DNA of 40,554 nucleotides from Flavobacteriales bacterium UBA1959. Lineage in GTDB: Bacteria; Bacteroidota; Bacteroidia; Flavobacteriales_D; Sanyastnellaceae. Positions 8,050 to 15,713 of this stretch are shown here, piece by piece. The notes under the pieces were generated by a model. It was not told where the DNA came from. It was given only the letters and a program-made list of their open reading frames with translations, and ran no database searches. Where the stretch lies: positions 59,583-100,136 of the forward strand of contig DDEH01000091.1 of assembly GCA_002336085.1 (NCBI GenBank), given 5' to 3'. How positions within the stretch are numbered: position 1 is the first letter of the stretch; the number at the start of each line of letters is the position of its first letter. A program made the translations under genes and the position numbers.

Positions 8050-8457
8050 TTACAGGGGAGATATGCGGTGCATATCATTGTTGTTTTCTTCGATTTTATT
8101 TTTAATTGACCGAATTTTCAAAGCAATTCCTGCCCACTCCCGCTGGTTCAGTTTGATTAGTTTTTCGACAGCTGCATCGTCATTGTCGGCCCCCAAGGCA
8201 ACCTGCGCCAGGTAATTGTAGCCAAACGCGTCCAGCCACTGGACGGCCTTGGCTTCTCCTTCTGCTCCTCGTACCAAGGCCATGAGATGGGGATGTCCAT
8301 TTTTCATGAGCCAATCGCGAGCAGATTCTACGTGATGAAGAGCATTGCAGGTCAATCCCAACTCGGGAAATCCATTTTGCATGAGCCATTGGTGGATGTC
8401 TGAATTTCCTGAAATTGCCTCGCCCCAAGCGAGAAGAACCTTGGCTGGATATTGCAT
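8050..8457 (-). CDS. Conserved small protein with four 25-residue repeats
   Basis: A 135-residue protein of unknown function resembling a family I recall in Bacteroidota. The sequence shows four tandem repeats with a period of exactly 25 residues: the WL pair recurs at W24, W49 and W74, with K99-L100 in the fourth, each followed by a Gly or Asn and a new helix start (pattern WLxxxGxxxL). Two short helices per unit are likely, so it may form an alpha-solenoid scaffold. The C-terminal 25 residues are basic and polar. No catalytic motif is visible. It is transcribed divergently from the MFS gene, with a promoter-like box 4 nt before its ATG. Confidence 0.75.
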   Translation of the reverse strand: MQYPAKVLLAWGEAISGNSDIHQWLMQNGFPELGLTCNALHHVESARDWLMKNGHPHLMALVRGAEGEAKAVQWLDAFGYNYLAQVALGADNDDAAVEKLIKLNQREWAGIALKIRSIKNKIEENNNDMHRISPL

Positions 8458-8461
8458 ACTC

Positions 8462-8485
8462 CGAAGGTAATAGGCGGTACCTTTG
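8462..8485. promoter_or_regulatory. Divergent promoter palindrome (CGAAGGTA-N8-TACCTTTG)
   Basis: The plus strand reads CGAAGGTA, 8 nt, TACCTTTG. The left half is TACCTTCG on the minus strand, 4 nt before the ATG of the repeat-protein gene; the right half is TACCTTTG, 7 nt before the GTG of the MFS gene. A minus-strand TTG at 8490-8492 lies 20 nt upstream of the left box, and a plus-strand TTG at 8452-8454 lies 23 nt upstream of the right box. It reads as two back-to-back -7 elements, or as an operator dyad. Confidence 0.5.
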
Positions 8486-8492
8486 CGCGCAA

Positions 8493-9737
8493 GTGAAGAA
8501 AACTCATAACCCCGAAGAGCAGATCTTCTCCCCTCAATTTTGGTTGTTGTGCGCCAGCACCGTTCTGTTTATGGCAAGCTTTGGCATGATTATGCCTGAA
8601 TTGCCAGGCTTTTTGACTTCGCTCGGTCGTCCTGATTTAATTGGTTGGATTGTGGGTCTTTTTACAATTGGTGCTTTTGCCTCGCGCTTTATCAGCGGGC
8701 GCATTGCGGATTCTGCGGGTCGCAGGCCGGTGATGCTTTTTGGAACGTGGGTCACGATGATTGCTGGATTGGGCTACATCGCAATTGGTTGGTTTCAGCC
8801 AGATTTGCAGATGCATTGGAGTGGCGTTCCTGCTGTGATTTGGTTGTTTTTGCTGCTGCGCTTGTTGCATGGCATGAGTACAGGATTCAGGCCCACTGGG
8901 ACCACTGCATTTCTCACCGACACCACTCCATTAAGCAGGCGTGGAGAAGCGCTTGGATACCTCGGTGTTGCGGGAAATACGGGCATGGCGGGCGGGCCGG
9001 CGCTTGGCAGCTGGTTGACCGTTGAATTTGGTTATGACGCTATGTTTTTGACATCAACCGGTCTCGGTTTGATTGCTTTGTTGCTCACCCTTCGGTTGCC
9101 AGAATCCCTTCCAAACAGTCGCGAAGTCCGTTGGAAAGATCTGAATGTGTTTAGTGGACCTGTTTTGGACTGGTCCTCATGGCCATCGTCCGTGGCGCTT
9201 TTACCGGTGGCCTTTGCATTTGGGGCATTTCTCACGATTACACCAGATTTTGTGGATTCCTTGGGCTATGTGTACAAAGGTTCATTCAATACGATCATAG
9301 TCATTGCGTCTATTTCTATGCGATTGGTTGCCGGAAAAGCCTCAGATCGAATGGGCCGTGTGCCGCTCATGATTATCGGTTCTGCGTTACTGGCTTTGGG
9401 CATGTTTGGTATGGCTTTGGCGGATACGCAATTGACAGCGGCCTTAGCCGGTGTGGTTTATGGTATGTCAATTGGCATTAATATGCCGACCATTTTTGCA
9501 TGGACGGCTGATTTGGCAAAGCCGGGAAAAGTAGCCCTGGCATTGGGCACCATGCTGATGGCTTTAGAAGTGGGGATTGGGGCCGGAGCTATTTTCTCAG
9601 GGCATCGGTTTGCAGGAGACGCAACAGTTATCCCTCAACTTTACGGCATTAGTGGGGTGTTTGGGCTTTTGATGTTCATATTTCTTTTGATCTTTCGAAA
9701 CCACTTGAACGATCCACGTCGTATTGAAATATCTTGA
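8493..9737 (+). CDS. Major facilitator superfamily transporter
   Basis: A 414-residue, 12-helix MFS permease. The first loop carries the family motif A variant GRIADSAGRRPVML (after TM2), and the second half has the matching KASDRMGRVPLMI. The TM4-5 region is LLLRLLHGMSTGFRPTGTTAFLTD, as in drug or sugar-efflux-type MFS proteins. The substrate cannot be read. GTG at 8493 is the best start: it gives a short polar N-terminus before TM1 and lies just behind TACCTTTG. A TTG at 8415 would run through the divergent gene. The 115 bp to the next gene hold its candidate promoter. Confidence 0.85.
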   Translation: MKKTHNPEEQIFSPQFWLLCASTVLFMASFGMIMPELPGFLTSLGRPDLIGWIVGLFTIGAFASRFISGRIADSAGRRPVMLFGTWVTMIAGLGYIAIGWFQPDLQMHWSGVPAVIWLFLLLRLLHGMSTGFRPTGTTAFLTDTTPLSRRGEALGYLGVAGNTGMAGGPALGSWLTVEFGYDAMFLTSTGLGLIALLLTLRLPESLPNSREVRWKDLNVFSGPVLDWSSWPSSVALLPVAFAFGAFLTITPDFVDSLGYVYKGSFNTIIVIASISMRLVAGKASDRMGRVPLMIIGSALLALGMFGMALADTQLTAALAGVVYGMSIGINMPTIFAWTADLAKPGKVALALGTMLMALEVGIGAGAIFSGHRFAGDATVIPQLYGISGVFGLLMFIFLLIFRNHLNDPRRIEIS

Positions 9738-9817
9738 GTTTTCTTTAATTGGCGGAAGCGTTTTCTTTCGATTGTTGAAATGAACGTCAAAAGGTGGAAA
9801 AGTGCTTTTGTTACCCG

Positions 9818-9848
9818 TTGAAACCAACGATCTCTTCCTCGTTCTTTG
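9818..9848 (+). promoter_or_regulatory. Candidate promoter for the coiled-coil gene (TTG-20-GTTCTTTG)
   Basis: TTG at 9818-9820 is followed after 20 nt by GTTCTTTG (9841-9848), which keeps the TTTG core and ends 4 nt (TCAC) before the ATG at 9853. It supports 9853, not 9802, as the start. Confidence 0.35.
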
Positions 9849-9852
9849 TCAC

Positions 9853-10059
9853 ATGGAAGATCTTATGGTGCAACTCGAGACGGCTCAACAGGAGCGGGTG
9901 AAGACGCTCAAGGAATTCATGCGACTCAAAAATGAGCTTGCCTTAGCTCAGCGGCGATGCGATGAATTACGAGGAGAGAATAACGAGCTCAAGCACGCAT
10001 TACTTGTGTCAGAAACGGAATTGCAAGCATTGCACTCATACGCTGCGGAAGTGGCGTGA
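9853..10059 (+). CDS. Small coiled-coil protein, unknown function
   Basis: A 68-residue, highly charged protein that is helical almost throughout (MEDLMVQLETAQQERVKTLKEF, then LKNELALAQRRCDELRGENNELKHALL), with heptad-spaced Leu typical of a parallel coiled coil. It has no signal peptide or membrane segment. Size and composition recall ZapB- or FtsB-like division accessories or small structural proteins, but I cannot assign it to a family. An upstream start at 9802 would add 17 hydrophobic residues; I prefer 9853 because of the promoter-like spacing. A strong terminator follows 24 nt after the stop. Confidence 0.6.
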   Translation: MEDLMVQLETAQQERVKTLKEFMRLKNELALAQRRCDELRGENNELKHALLVSETELQALHSYAAEVA

Positions 10060-10082
10060 TGCAAAGCTTATATAGAATACAC

Positions 10083-10111
10083 AAAAAAGGCGGATAAACT
10101 CCGCCTTTTTT
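10083..10111. terminator. Bidirectional intrinsic terminator
   Basis: A6 - GGCGGA - TAAAC - TCCGCC - T6: a 6-bp GC stem (10089-10094 with 10100-10105) flanked by A and T runs, so it works for transcripts from both sides. It separates the coiled-coil gene (plus) from fabD (minus). Confidence 0.9.
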
Positions 10112-10133
10112 AATGCCCGGATTTTCGCCGTTA

Positions 10134-11024
10134 CTAACCGTTATCGATGCTTGCTCCAGAAACTGGAAAGGCGCGATCAACCTTCTTGAACAGTCCTTGC
10201 AATACTTTGCCTGGGCCTATTTCAATTGCTTCTTTGGCGCCCATCTCGATCATCTTCTCCATGGATTGTGTCCACCTCACAGGAGCAGTGAGCTGAGCAA
10301 TGAGATTGGAACGAATTTCATCGGGATCTTTAACAGGCTGTGCAATGACATTTTGAACCACAGGGCACCGAGGTGCTTGGAATGGAGCAGCAGCGATGGC
10401 CGTTGACAATCGTTCTCGAGCAGATTCCATCAAAGGCGAGTGGAACGCGCCGCCAACAGGCAGCACGAGTGCACGGCGCGCTCCTGCCTCTGTGAGAGCA
10501 GAGCAAGCAGCGTTAATTGCATCGATTTCTCCTGAGATGACGAGCTGTCCGGGACAGTTATAGTTTGCCGCGACAACGATGCCCTCAGTTTTGGAACAGA
10601 TGTCCTCCACTTTTGCATCTTCTAGGCCCAACACAGCGGCCATTGTTGAGGGAGCCGCGTTGCACGCGTCTTGCATTGCCTTCGCCCGCTCCGAAACCAA
10701 CTTAAGGCCATCTTCAAACTTGAGTGCACCGGCAGCAACCAAAGCAGAAAATTCACCCAAGCTATGGCCCGCGACCATGTCTGGCTTAAAGGATGTTCCG
10801 AGGTATTCCGCTAAAATGACAGAATGCAGAAAAATTGCTGGTTGCGTCACTGAAGTTTGCTTCAGGTCCTCATCGGTTCCTGAAAACATGGTGGAGGAGA
10901 TGGGAAACCCTAGGATGTCGTCTGCTTGCTTGAATCGCATTTGAGCCGCTGCTGAAGCATCGTACAAGTCCTTGCCCATTCCGGAGAATTGGGCGCCTTG
11001 CCCGGGAAAAACGTAAGCTTTCAT
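10134..11024 (-). CDS. fabD: Malonyl-CoA:ACP transacylase
   Basis: A 296-residue protein that transfers malonyl from CoA to acyl carrier protein to start fatty-acid elongation. It begins MKAYVFPGQGAQFSGMG, has the nucleophile elbow GHSLGE with Ser88, the substrate Arg in VSERAKAM, and the catalytic His195 in GGAFHSPLM. Length and order match the family. It is the last gene of a minus-strand series, 64 bp after the DUF3078 gene; TATTTTCA 24 nt before the ATG may be a weak promoter box. Confidence 0.95.
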   Translation of the reverse strand: MKAYVFPGQGAQFSGMGKDLYDASAAAQMRFKQADDILGFPISSTMFSGTDEDLKQTSVTQPAIFLHSVILAEYLGTSFKPDMVAGHSLGEFSALVAAGALKFEDGLKLVSERAKAMQDACNAAPSTMAAVLGLEDAKVEDICSKTEGIVVAANYNCPGQLVISGEIDAINAACSALTEAGARRALVLPVGGAFHSPLMESARERLSTAIAAAPFQAPRCPVVQNVIAQPVKDPDEIRSNLIAQLTAPVRWTQSMEKMIEMGAKEAIEIGPGKVLQGLFKKVDRAFPVSGASIDNG

Positions 11025-11088
11025 GGTCGTGTTTATCGTTTGAACAGGTGAAAATAAGGAATGCAGTCGGATGGTCAGTCGGGTGCCC

Positions 11089-12075
11089 TCAAATGCTTAG
11101 GGATAGACCGACGGAAAGAACCTGTTTCCATTGCAATCCGGGTCCTACATTGGCCACCGATTCCCCGTTTACCGATTCGGGTTTTTTGGTCAGAGCGATA
11201 TCATCGTCATAGATCATCGTTGCGCTTATTGTCGTCGTCAACCAAGAGTTGACTTTTAAGGAAAGGATGTGGTCGCTGTAGATGTCGATGTTTTTGGGAT
11301 TGTCCATGAAGTTGGAAAAAAGATCCAAGCGAATGGTGTAGCTGATTTCATCAGTAATCCGCCAAATAGTGTTCATTTTCAAATAACCACCGAGTTCGTA
11401 ACGACTATTCTCACCGGGAGTAACACCAAATGCACCGATTTGAGATAGCGAATCGTCCATTACCCAAGTGGATTTGAACGTAATTGGGGCGAGGAATACG
11501 TTGATGGCTTTGTCGGGATGTTTGTAATCCATTCCTGCAGCGACGACTCCATATCCCGGTGAAAGCCAGTTTGAGTTGAGTATCTCTCGATTTGGGACCC
11601 CATTTTCAATGGCATAGCCCGGAGCCAATTGAGAACGGAAGTGCGCCATGAGGGTGATGAATCCGGTCTTCGTGGTGCGGTATCCCACTTTGCTTGACCA
11701 CTCCACGCGGTCATCTGTCTTGAGAAATATCCGGTCGTCAGGCCGATGCAACAGGCCAAACGCAAGATGGAGTTCAGAGTCCCAGCCGAATCGCTCGCGA
11801 TCGAGGTTCCAAATTTGATCAAATTTGGTCAACAAAGAGAGATTGCTCTGACCACCAGCCGCCCAGTTGTTCAACTGCACTTGGCTGAAGTGGATGTTAA
11901 TCAAGCCCTTGCTTTCCCAGAGAATAGTGTCCACTGGTGGAGCCGCAGATTTCCGCAGTGCACTTTCCTCCGCATTCGTGAGGTTTGGCGTCACTGATTG
12001 GGCCGGTACTTGACCCACTGCGAATACCGCCACTGCGGACATGATTAGAAGAAAACGCGTGCTCTTTGTGTCCAT
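11089..12075 (-). CDS. DUF3078 outer-membrane-type protein
   Basis: A 328-residue exported protein. Residues 1-26 are a signal peptide (basic start, hydrophobic core, cleavage near VPAQS). The mature part has the DUF3078 hallmark WESKGLINIHFSQVQLNNWAAGGQSNLSLLTKF near residues 53-85, then many amphipathic beta-strands ending in the aromatic/hydrophobic pattern LSVGLSLSI of an outer-membrane barrel. The function of the family is unknown. The start at 12075 (ATG) is preferred over a TTG at 12078. It begins 3 nt after the stop of the PQQ-type dehydrogenase gene, so the two probably share a transcript. Confidence 0.85.
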   Translation of the reverse strand: MDTKSTRFLLIMSAVAVFAVGQVPAQSVTPNLTNAEESALRKSAAPPVDTILWESKGLINIHFSQVQLNNWAAGGQSNLSLLTKFDQIWNLDRERFGWDSELHLAFGLLHRPDDRIFLKTDDRVEWSSKVGYRTTKTGFITLMAHFRSQLAPGYAIENGVPNREILNSNWLSPGYGVVAAGMDYKHPDKAINVFLAPITFKSTWVMDDSLSQIGAFGVTPGENSRYELGGYLKMNTIWRITDEISYTIRLDLFSNFMDNPKNIDIYSDHILSLKVNSWLTTTISATMIYDDDIALTKKPESVNGESVANVGPGLQWKQVLSVGLSLSI

Positions 12076-12078
12076 CAA

Positions 12079-13533
12079 TTAATTTTCAAGAATGGGCTCA
12101 AGGTGCAAAATAAGTCCCGCTCCTTCGACTGCAACATATATGTCGCCTCTTTGGTTGCGCGCAATGTCTCGCACACGGCCGATGTCATTCAGAAGTTCTT
12201 CCCGCCCACTCACACGGCCAGATGAATCAATCACTAAGCGCTCTAGGTATTCAAAACTCAACGAACCGACGAGCAAGTTGTTTTGCCAAGGCTCGGGCCA
12301 GTTATCGCCATGAATGATTTCCATGCCGCACGCACCGATTGAAGGAAGCCAATAATGCAAGGGTTGTTCCATTCCCACTTTGGCCGTGTCTCGGGTGATT
12401 ACGGTACCGCTGTAATTCCTGCCAAAGGTTATTTCTGGCCAGCCGTAGTTTGCCGCTTTTTTCAATACGTTGATTTCATCCCCTCCTTTGGGACCATGTT
12501 CATGGGTCCAGATTGCGCCAGTCTCCGGATGAATTAACATGCCCTGTGGGTTTCGGTGACCCCACGACCAAATGGATGGAATCGCACCCGTTACGGCGAC
12601 AAATGGATTGTCTTGGGGCACCTTGCCATCGGGGTGCAAACGGTGAACTTTTCCGGGGTAAGTCTCCAATGATTGTGGATGCACATCGCGCAGTCCTCGC
12701 TCACCACAGGTGATGTAAAGCATGTTGTCATTGCCCATGGCCAAGCGACTTCCGTAGTGGTGGTGCGTTTTGCCATATGGGGTGGCCACCATGATGGTTT
12801 CCCACTCGTCAACTTTAAAGCCTTGCTTGGATTTAGTAATTCGGCTTCTCACGACCGCAGTGGCTGACAGCTTCTTGTCATTGGGATGGTTTTTGCTGTA
12901 CGACAAATAAATCCAATTCTGTTGGTTTTCAGATTCTGTCCAGTGCATGACATCAAGTAATCCGCCTTGGCCCTTTGCATGGATGTCATGAGGCAGGCCC
13001 GTCACCTCTTGCTTTATGCCCGATTGAATTGTCCAGAGTTTTCCTTCCCGCTCTGTAAAGATCAGCGCTGTGTCATTCAGGAAATCCATTCCCCAAGGAG
13101 TGTCGAGTCCATCGGCTATTATGTTGGCGCGCAATTGGATGTCGGAGGCTTGGACGAATAGGGGAGGTGCAGCTAGGAAACTAGGAGATTCTTTGGCCTT
13201 GGACAGAACATATTCCGCCACGTTGCGGATGTCCTCAGCGGATAGCGCATCGCGGTATGCGGGCATGCCTAGCAATGGGTGGCCGCTGGCGATCACGCGT
13301 TCGAGATCTTCTTGCTGACTTCCCAATTTCCAAATACGTTCGAGAAAATCGCGGCCATTGGTCCCGTGACAACTGGCGCACCATTGCTCGTAAATCGCTT
13401 CGCCACTTGAATTCAAATGCAGCTCCGATTCCAACCGATTAGCAGGAGACTCGCAAGGCTCGTTTGGCCTTGGAAATGCGAAGGAGCCCATAAGGATGCT
13501 GATGGGAATGAGAATGAAAAAGGGCTGACGCAT
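12079..13533 (-). CDS. Secreted cytochrome c - PQQ-type sugar dehydrogenase fusion
   Basis: A 484-residue protein with an N-terminal signal or lipoprotein-like hydrophobic segment. Residues about 42-115 are a small cytochrome c domain: haem site CASCH (C52, C55, H56) and probable distal ligand Met90 in LLGMPAY. Residues about 130-480 are a six-bladed glucose/sorbosone dehydrogenase (GSDH) propeller: LDTPWGMDFL, GLLDVMHW, HHHYGSRLAMG, GHRNPQGM, WTHEHGPKGGDEIN, the last two being the quinone/Ca and active-site signatures. The fused haem would pass electrons on to the respiratory chain. The sugar substrate is unknown. It lies 18 nt after the methyltransferase gene and 3 nt before the DUF3078 gene. 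Confidence 0.88.
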   Translation of the reverse strand: MRQPFFILIPISILMGSFAFPRPNEPCESPANRLESELHLNSSGEAIYEQWCASCHGTNGRDFLERIWKLGSQQEDLERVIASGHPLLGMPAYRDALSAEDIRNVAEYVLSKAKESPSFLAAPPLFVQASDIQLRANIIADGLDTPWGMDFLNDTALIFTEREGKLWTIQSGIKQEVTGLPHDIHAKGQGGLLDVMHWTESENQQNWIYLSYSKNHPNDKKLSATAVVRSRITKSKQGFKVDEWETIMVATPYGKTHHHYGSRLAMGNDNMLYITCGERGLRDVHPQSLETYPGKVHRLHPDGKVPQDNPFVAVTGAIPSIWSWGHRNPQGMLIHPETGAIWTHEHGPKGGDEINVLKKAANYGWPEITFGRNYSGTVITRDTAKVGMEQPLHYWLPSIGACGMEIIHGDNWPEPWQNNLLVGSLSFEYLERLVIDSSGRVSGREELLNDIGRVRDIARNQRGDIYVAVEGAGLILHLEPILEN

Positions 13534-13540
13534 GGAGGGA

Positions 13541-13574
13541 TAAAATTAAGTTCAATCCTTTGAAAGCGACCCAA
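13541..13574 (-). promoter_or_regulatory. Candidate promoter for the cytochrome c - dehydrogenase gene
   Basis: The minus strand has TTG (13572-13574), 23 nt, TAATTTTA (13541-13548), then 7 nt to the ATG at 13533. The box overlaps the gap after the methyltransferase stop. Confidence 0.3.
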
Positions 13575-14160
13575 TCATGCGAATGATTTCAGCATTTCCT
13601 TGGTGAAAAGGACCCTCGTTCAATACGACTTGAATCGTTTCGAGTTGTTCCACTTTTAATCCTTTGAAGTCGTTCTGCAATTGATCAATTGAGAAAAGCA
13701 TGCTGCGGTCTTTTGGGCCACCGGAGGACAGGCCCAACTGGTTTGTATTGAATCCCTCCAAAATGAGTTTTCCTCCAGGCTTCAACCATGTGACGGCCCT
13801 TCGATGAAACTGCTGACGGATGGAATGTGGGGTGTGGGCGTAAAACAGTCCCACCACGTCATAGCCTGATTCGTTTCCTCGAAAATTCATAGCGTCTGAG
13901 ATATGTGTCTTCACAAGCTGTTCCACGCTGGCCTCTTCGCACCACCTTCGGCATGTTGCCATGCCCACGCTGCTGGAATCAAAAGCGTCTACATGCCACC
14001 CTCGCTGGGCTGCCCAAAGGGCATTTCGCCCCTCGCCTTCACATGGAAGCAATGCCGTTTTTCCTTCGCAGTGCTCGAGTTCTTGAGCCCAAAATGGATT
14101 GGGTTTTTTTCCGTAAACCCCTTCAGTTTCTGAATACCGTTTGTCCCAATGCCCGTTCAT
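13552..14160 (-). CDS. SAM-dependent methyltransferase (TehB/class I type)
   Basis: A 202-residue class I methyltransferase. It begins MNGHWDKRYSETEGVYGKKPNPFW, typical of TehB-like and thiopurine-type enzymes, with a modified SAM-binding motif I (LLPCEGEGRNALWAAQRGWHVDAFDSS), then YDVVGLFYAHTP (motif II) and LKPGGKLILEGFN (motif III). The substrate is unknown; relatives act on tellurite or small thiols. It is transcribed divergently from the aldehyde dehydrogenase gene across a 69-bp region with a 10-bp inverted repeat. Confidence 0.82.
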   Translation of the reverse strand: MNGHWDKRYSETEGVYGKKPNPFWAQELEHCEGKTALLPCEGEGRNALWAAQRGWHVDAFDSSSVGMATCRRWCEEASVEQLVKTHISDAMNFRGNESGYDVVGLFYAHTPHSIRQQFHRRAVTWLKPGGKLILEGFNTNQLGLSSGGPKDRSMLFSIDQLQNDFKGLKVEQLETIQVVLNEGPFHQGNAEIIRMIGSLSKD

Positions 14161-14163
14161 CGG

Positions 14164-14226
14164 ACCAATTTCTGAAAGTTTCGGTGGAATTTGACGCTAT
14201 ATCACGTTAGTTTAATAGAAATTGGT
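14164..14226. repeat. 10-bp inverted repeat abutting both divergent start codons
   Basis: ACCAATTTCT (14164-14173) and AGAAATTGGT (14217-14226) are perfect inverted copies. In each gene's own direction the core GAAATTGG ends exactly 4 nt before the ATG. Either both genes share a start-region element or a dimeric regulator binds the two arms. Confidence 0.5.
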
Positions 14227-14229
14227 GCC

Positions 14230-15672
14230 ATGCTTCACTCGACTCTGCCCAACTCGATATTGCCCGTAGCTCCATCGGCCGAGCAAATTAACAGCACTTT
14301 CGAAGCCCTAAGTGCTCGAACGGCAGACCAACGCAGGCTCAGTGCGAAGGAGCGAATAAAGCGACTCGACGCGCTGTACGGAGAGATTTGGAATCGAAGG
14401 GATGACCTTAAAGTGGCGATGTGGGAGGATTTTCGCAAGCCCGCTGAGGAAGTTGATTTGACCGAGATTTTTGTCATTAAATCCGAAATTAAAGCGGTAA
14501 AAAAAGGGGTGAAGCGCTGGATGAAACCACGCCGTGTGACCAGTGGTTTGGCGTTGATTGGCTCAGCATCTTGGATTCGGCCCGAGGCAAAGGGAGTCGT
14601 GTTGATTATTTCGCCTTGGAATTACCCGATGCAGCTGGTGTTTCGCCCTCTAGTGGCTGCTCTCGCCGCGGGCTGCACGGTTGTGCTCAAGCCATCAGAA
14701 TTGACAGGAAAAACGTCTGAGATTGTTGCGGAAATTGTCGCTGCAGTGTTCCCTGCGAATGAAGTTTCAGTTGTCCAAGGTGGAGTGGAAGAAGCCACGC
14801 ACTTGCTATCGCTGCCATTCAATCATATCTATTTTACTGGATCACCGGCCGTGGGAAAGATTGTTATGCGGGCCGCAGCTCAGCACCCGTGCAGTGTGAC
14901 ACTTGAACTCGGAGGAAAGTCACCCGTAATCATAGATGAGTCTGCACCTGTTCGGGCTACCGCAAAGAAAATTGCTTGGGCCAAGCTGTCCAATGCTGGT
15001 CAAATTTGTGTGGCTCCAGATTATGTTTTTGTTCCAAGGCATTTGGAGTTGGAGTTTGCAAAGGCGTTTCAAATCGCAATGACTGAACTCTATCCCGGAG
15101 ACATTGAGACCAATAAGGATTATCAGCGCATTGTCCAAGATCAACACGCAAAGCGTCTGTTGGATCTGGTTGACGATGCGGTTTCAAAGGGCGCGAAATT
15201 GACATATGGCGGAGGTGGAGATGCCAATCAATGCCTGGTGAATCCGGCTATTCTTTCCGATGTGCCGGCCGATTCACGTATCATGGAAGAAGAAGTTTTT
15301 GGGCCAATTTTGCCAATCATTCCATACGATACGCTGGATGAGGTGGTGGAAGCTGTAAACAGCCGGCCTGTTCCCCTCGCCCTGTATATTTACAGCAAAC
15401 GAAACCGTTTTGTGAGCCAAGTTTTGGATCGTATCCAGTCTGGTGGAGCGAGCATCAACAATTCAGTCGTTCATGTTTCGAGCAATCATTTGCCTTTTGG
15501 TGGGTTGGGAAACAGCGGAATTGGATCGGGGCATGGCGAGCACGGATTCAAAGAATTCACTCACTTGCGCGGTGTATACGAACAGCGAATGAAAGGAGCG
15601 GCTTCACTTTTGATGCCGCCTTACACGCCGAGGAAAACGAAAGTGATTGATCGGTTGCTTCGCTGGCTCTGA
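14230..15672 (+). CDS. Aldehyde dehydrogenase (ALDH3-like)
   Basis: A 480-residue NAD(P)-dependent aldehyde dehydrogenase of the short, class-3 or fatty-aldehyde type. Visible are ISPWNYPMQLVFRPLVAALAAGCTVVLKPSE (cofactor site), FTGSPAVGKIV, LELGGKSP with general base Glu226, and NAGQICVAPDY with the nucleophile Cys260, then EEEVFGPILPII and LPFGGLGNSGIG. The C-terminus (IDRLLRWL) is amphipathic and could touch membranes. The ATG at 14230 is preferred to a TTG at 14191. The exact aldehyde substrate is not determined. Confidence 0.9.
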   Translation: MLHSTLPNSILPVAPSAEQINSTFEALSARTADQRRLSAKERIKRLDALYGEIWNRRDDLKVAMWEDFRKPAEEVDLTEIFVIKSEIKAVKKGVKRWMKPRRVTSGLALIGSASWIRPEAKGVVLIISPWNYPMQLVFRPLVAALAAGCTVVLKPSELTGKTSEIVAEIVAAVFPANEVSVVQGGVEEATHLLSLPFNHIYFTGSPAVGKIVMRAAAQHPCSVTLELGGKSPVIIDESAPVRATAKKIAWAKLSNAGQICVAPDYVFVPRHLELEFAKAFQIAMTELYPGDIETNKDYQRIVQDQHAKRLLDLVDDAVSKGAKLTYGGGGDANQCLVNPAILSDVPADSRIMEEEVFGPILPIIPYDTLDEVVEAVNSRPVPLALYIYSKRNRFVSQVLDRIQSGGASINNSVVHVSSNHLPFGGLGNSGIGSGHGEHGFKEFTHLRGVYEQRMKGAASLLMPPYTPRKTKVIDRLLRWL

Positions 15673-15713
15673 ATGCTGCCTCCATTGCTTTTTTTGCCAA
15701 TCAATCAAGAACC

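Noticed and set aside
9780..9821. 13-codon frame between the MFS and coiled-coil genes
   Set aside because: Too short, no promoter-like spacing or ribosome-binding site, nothing conserved visible.
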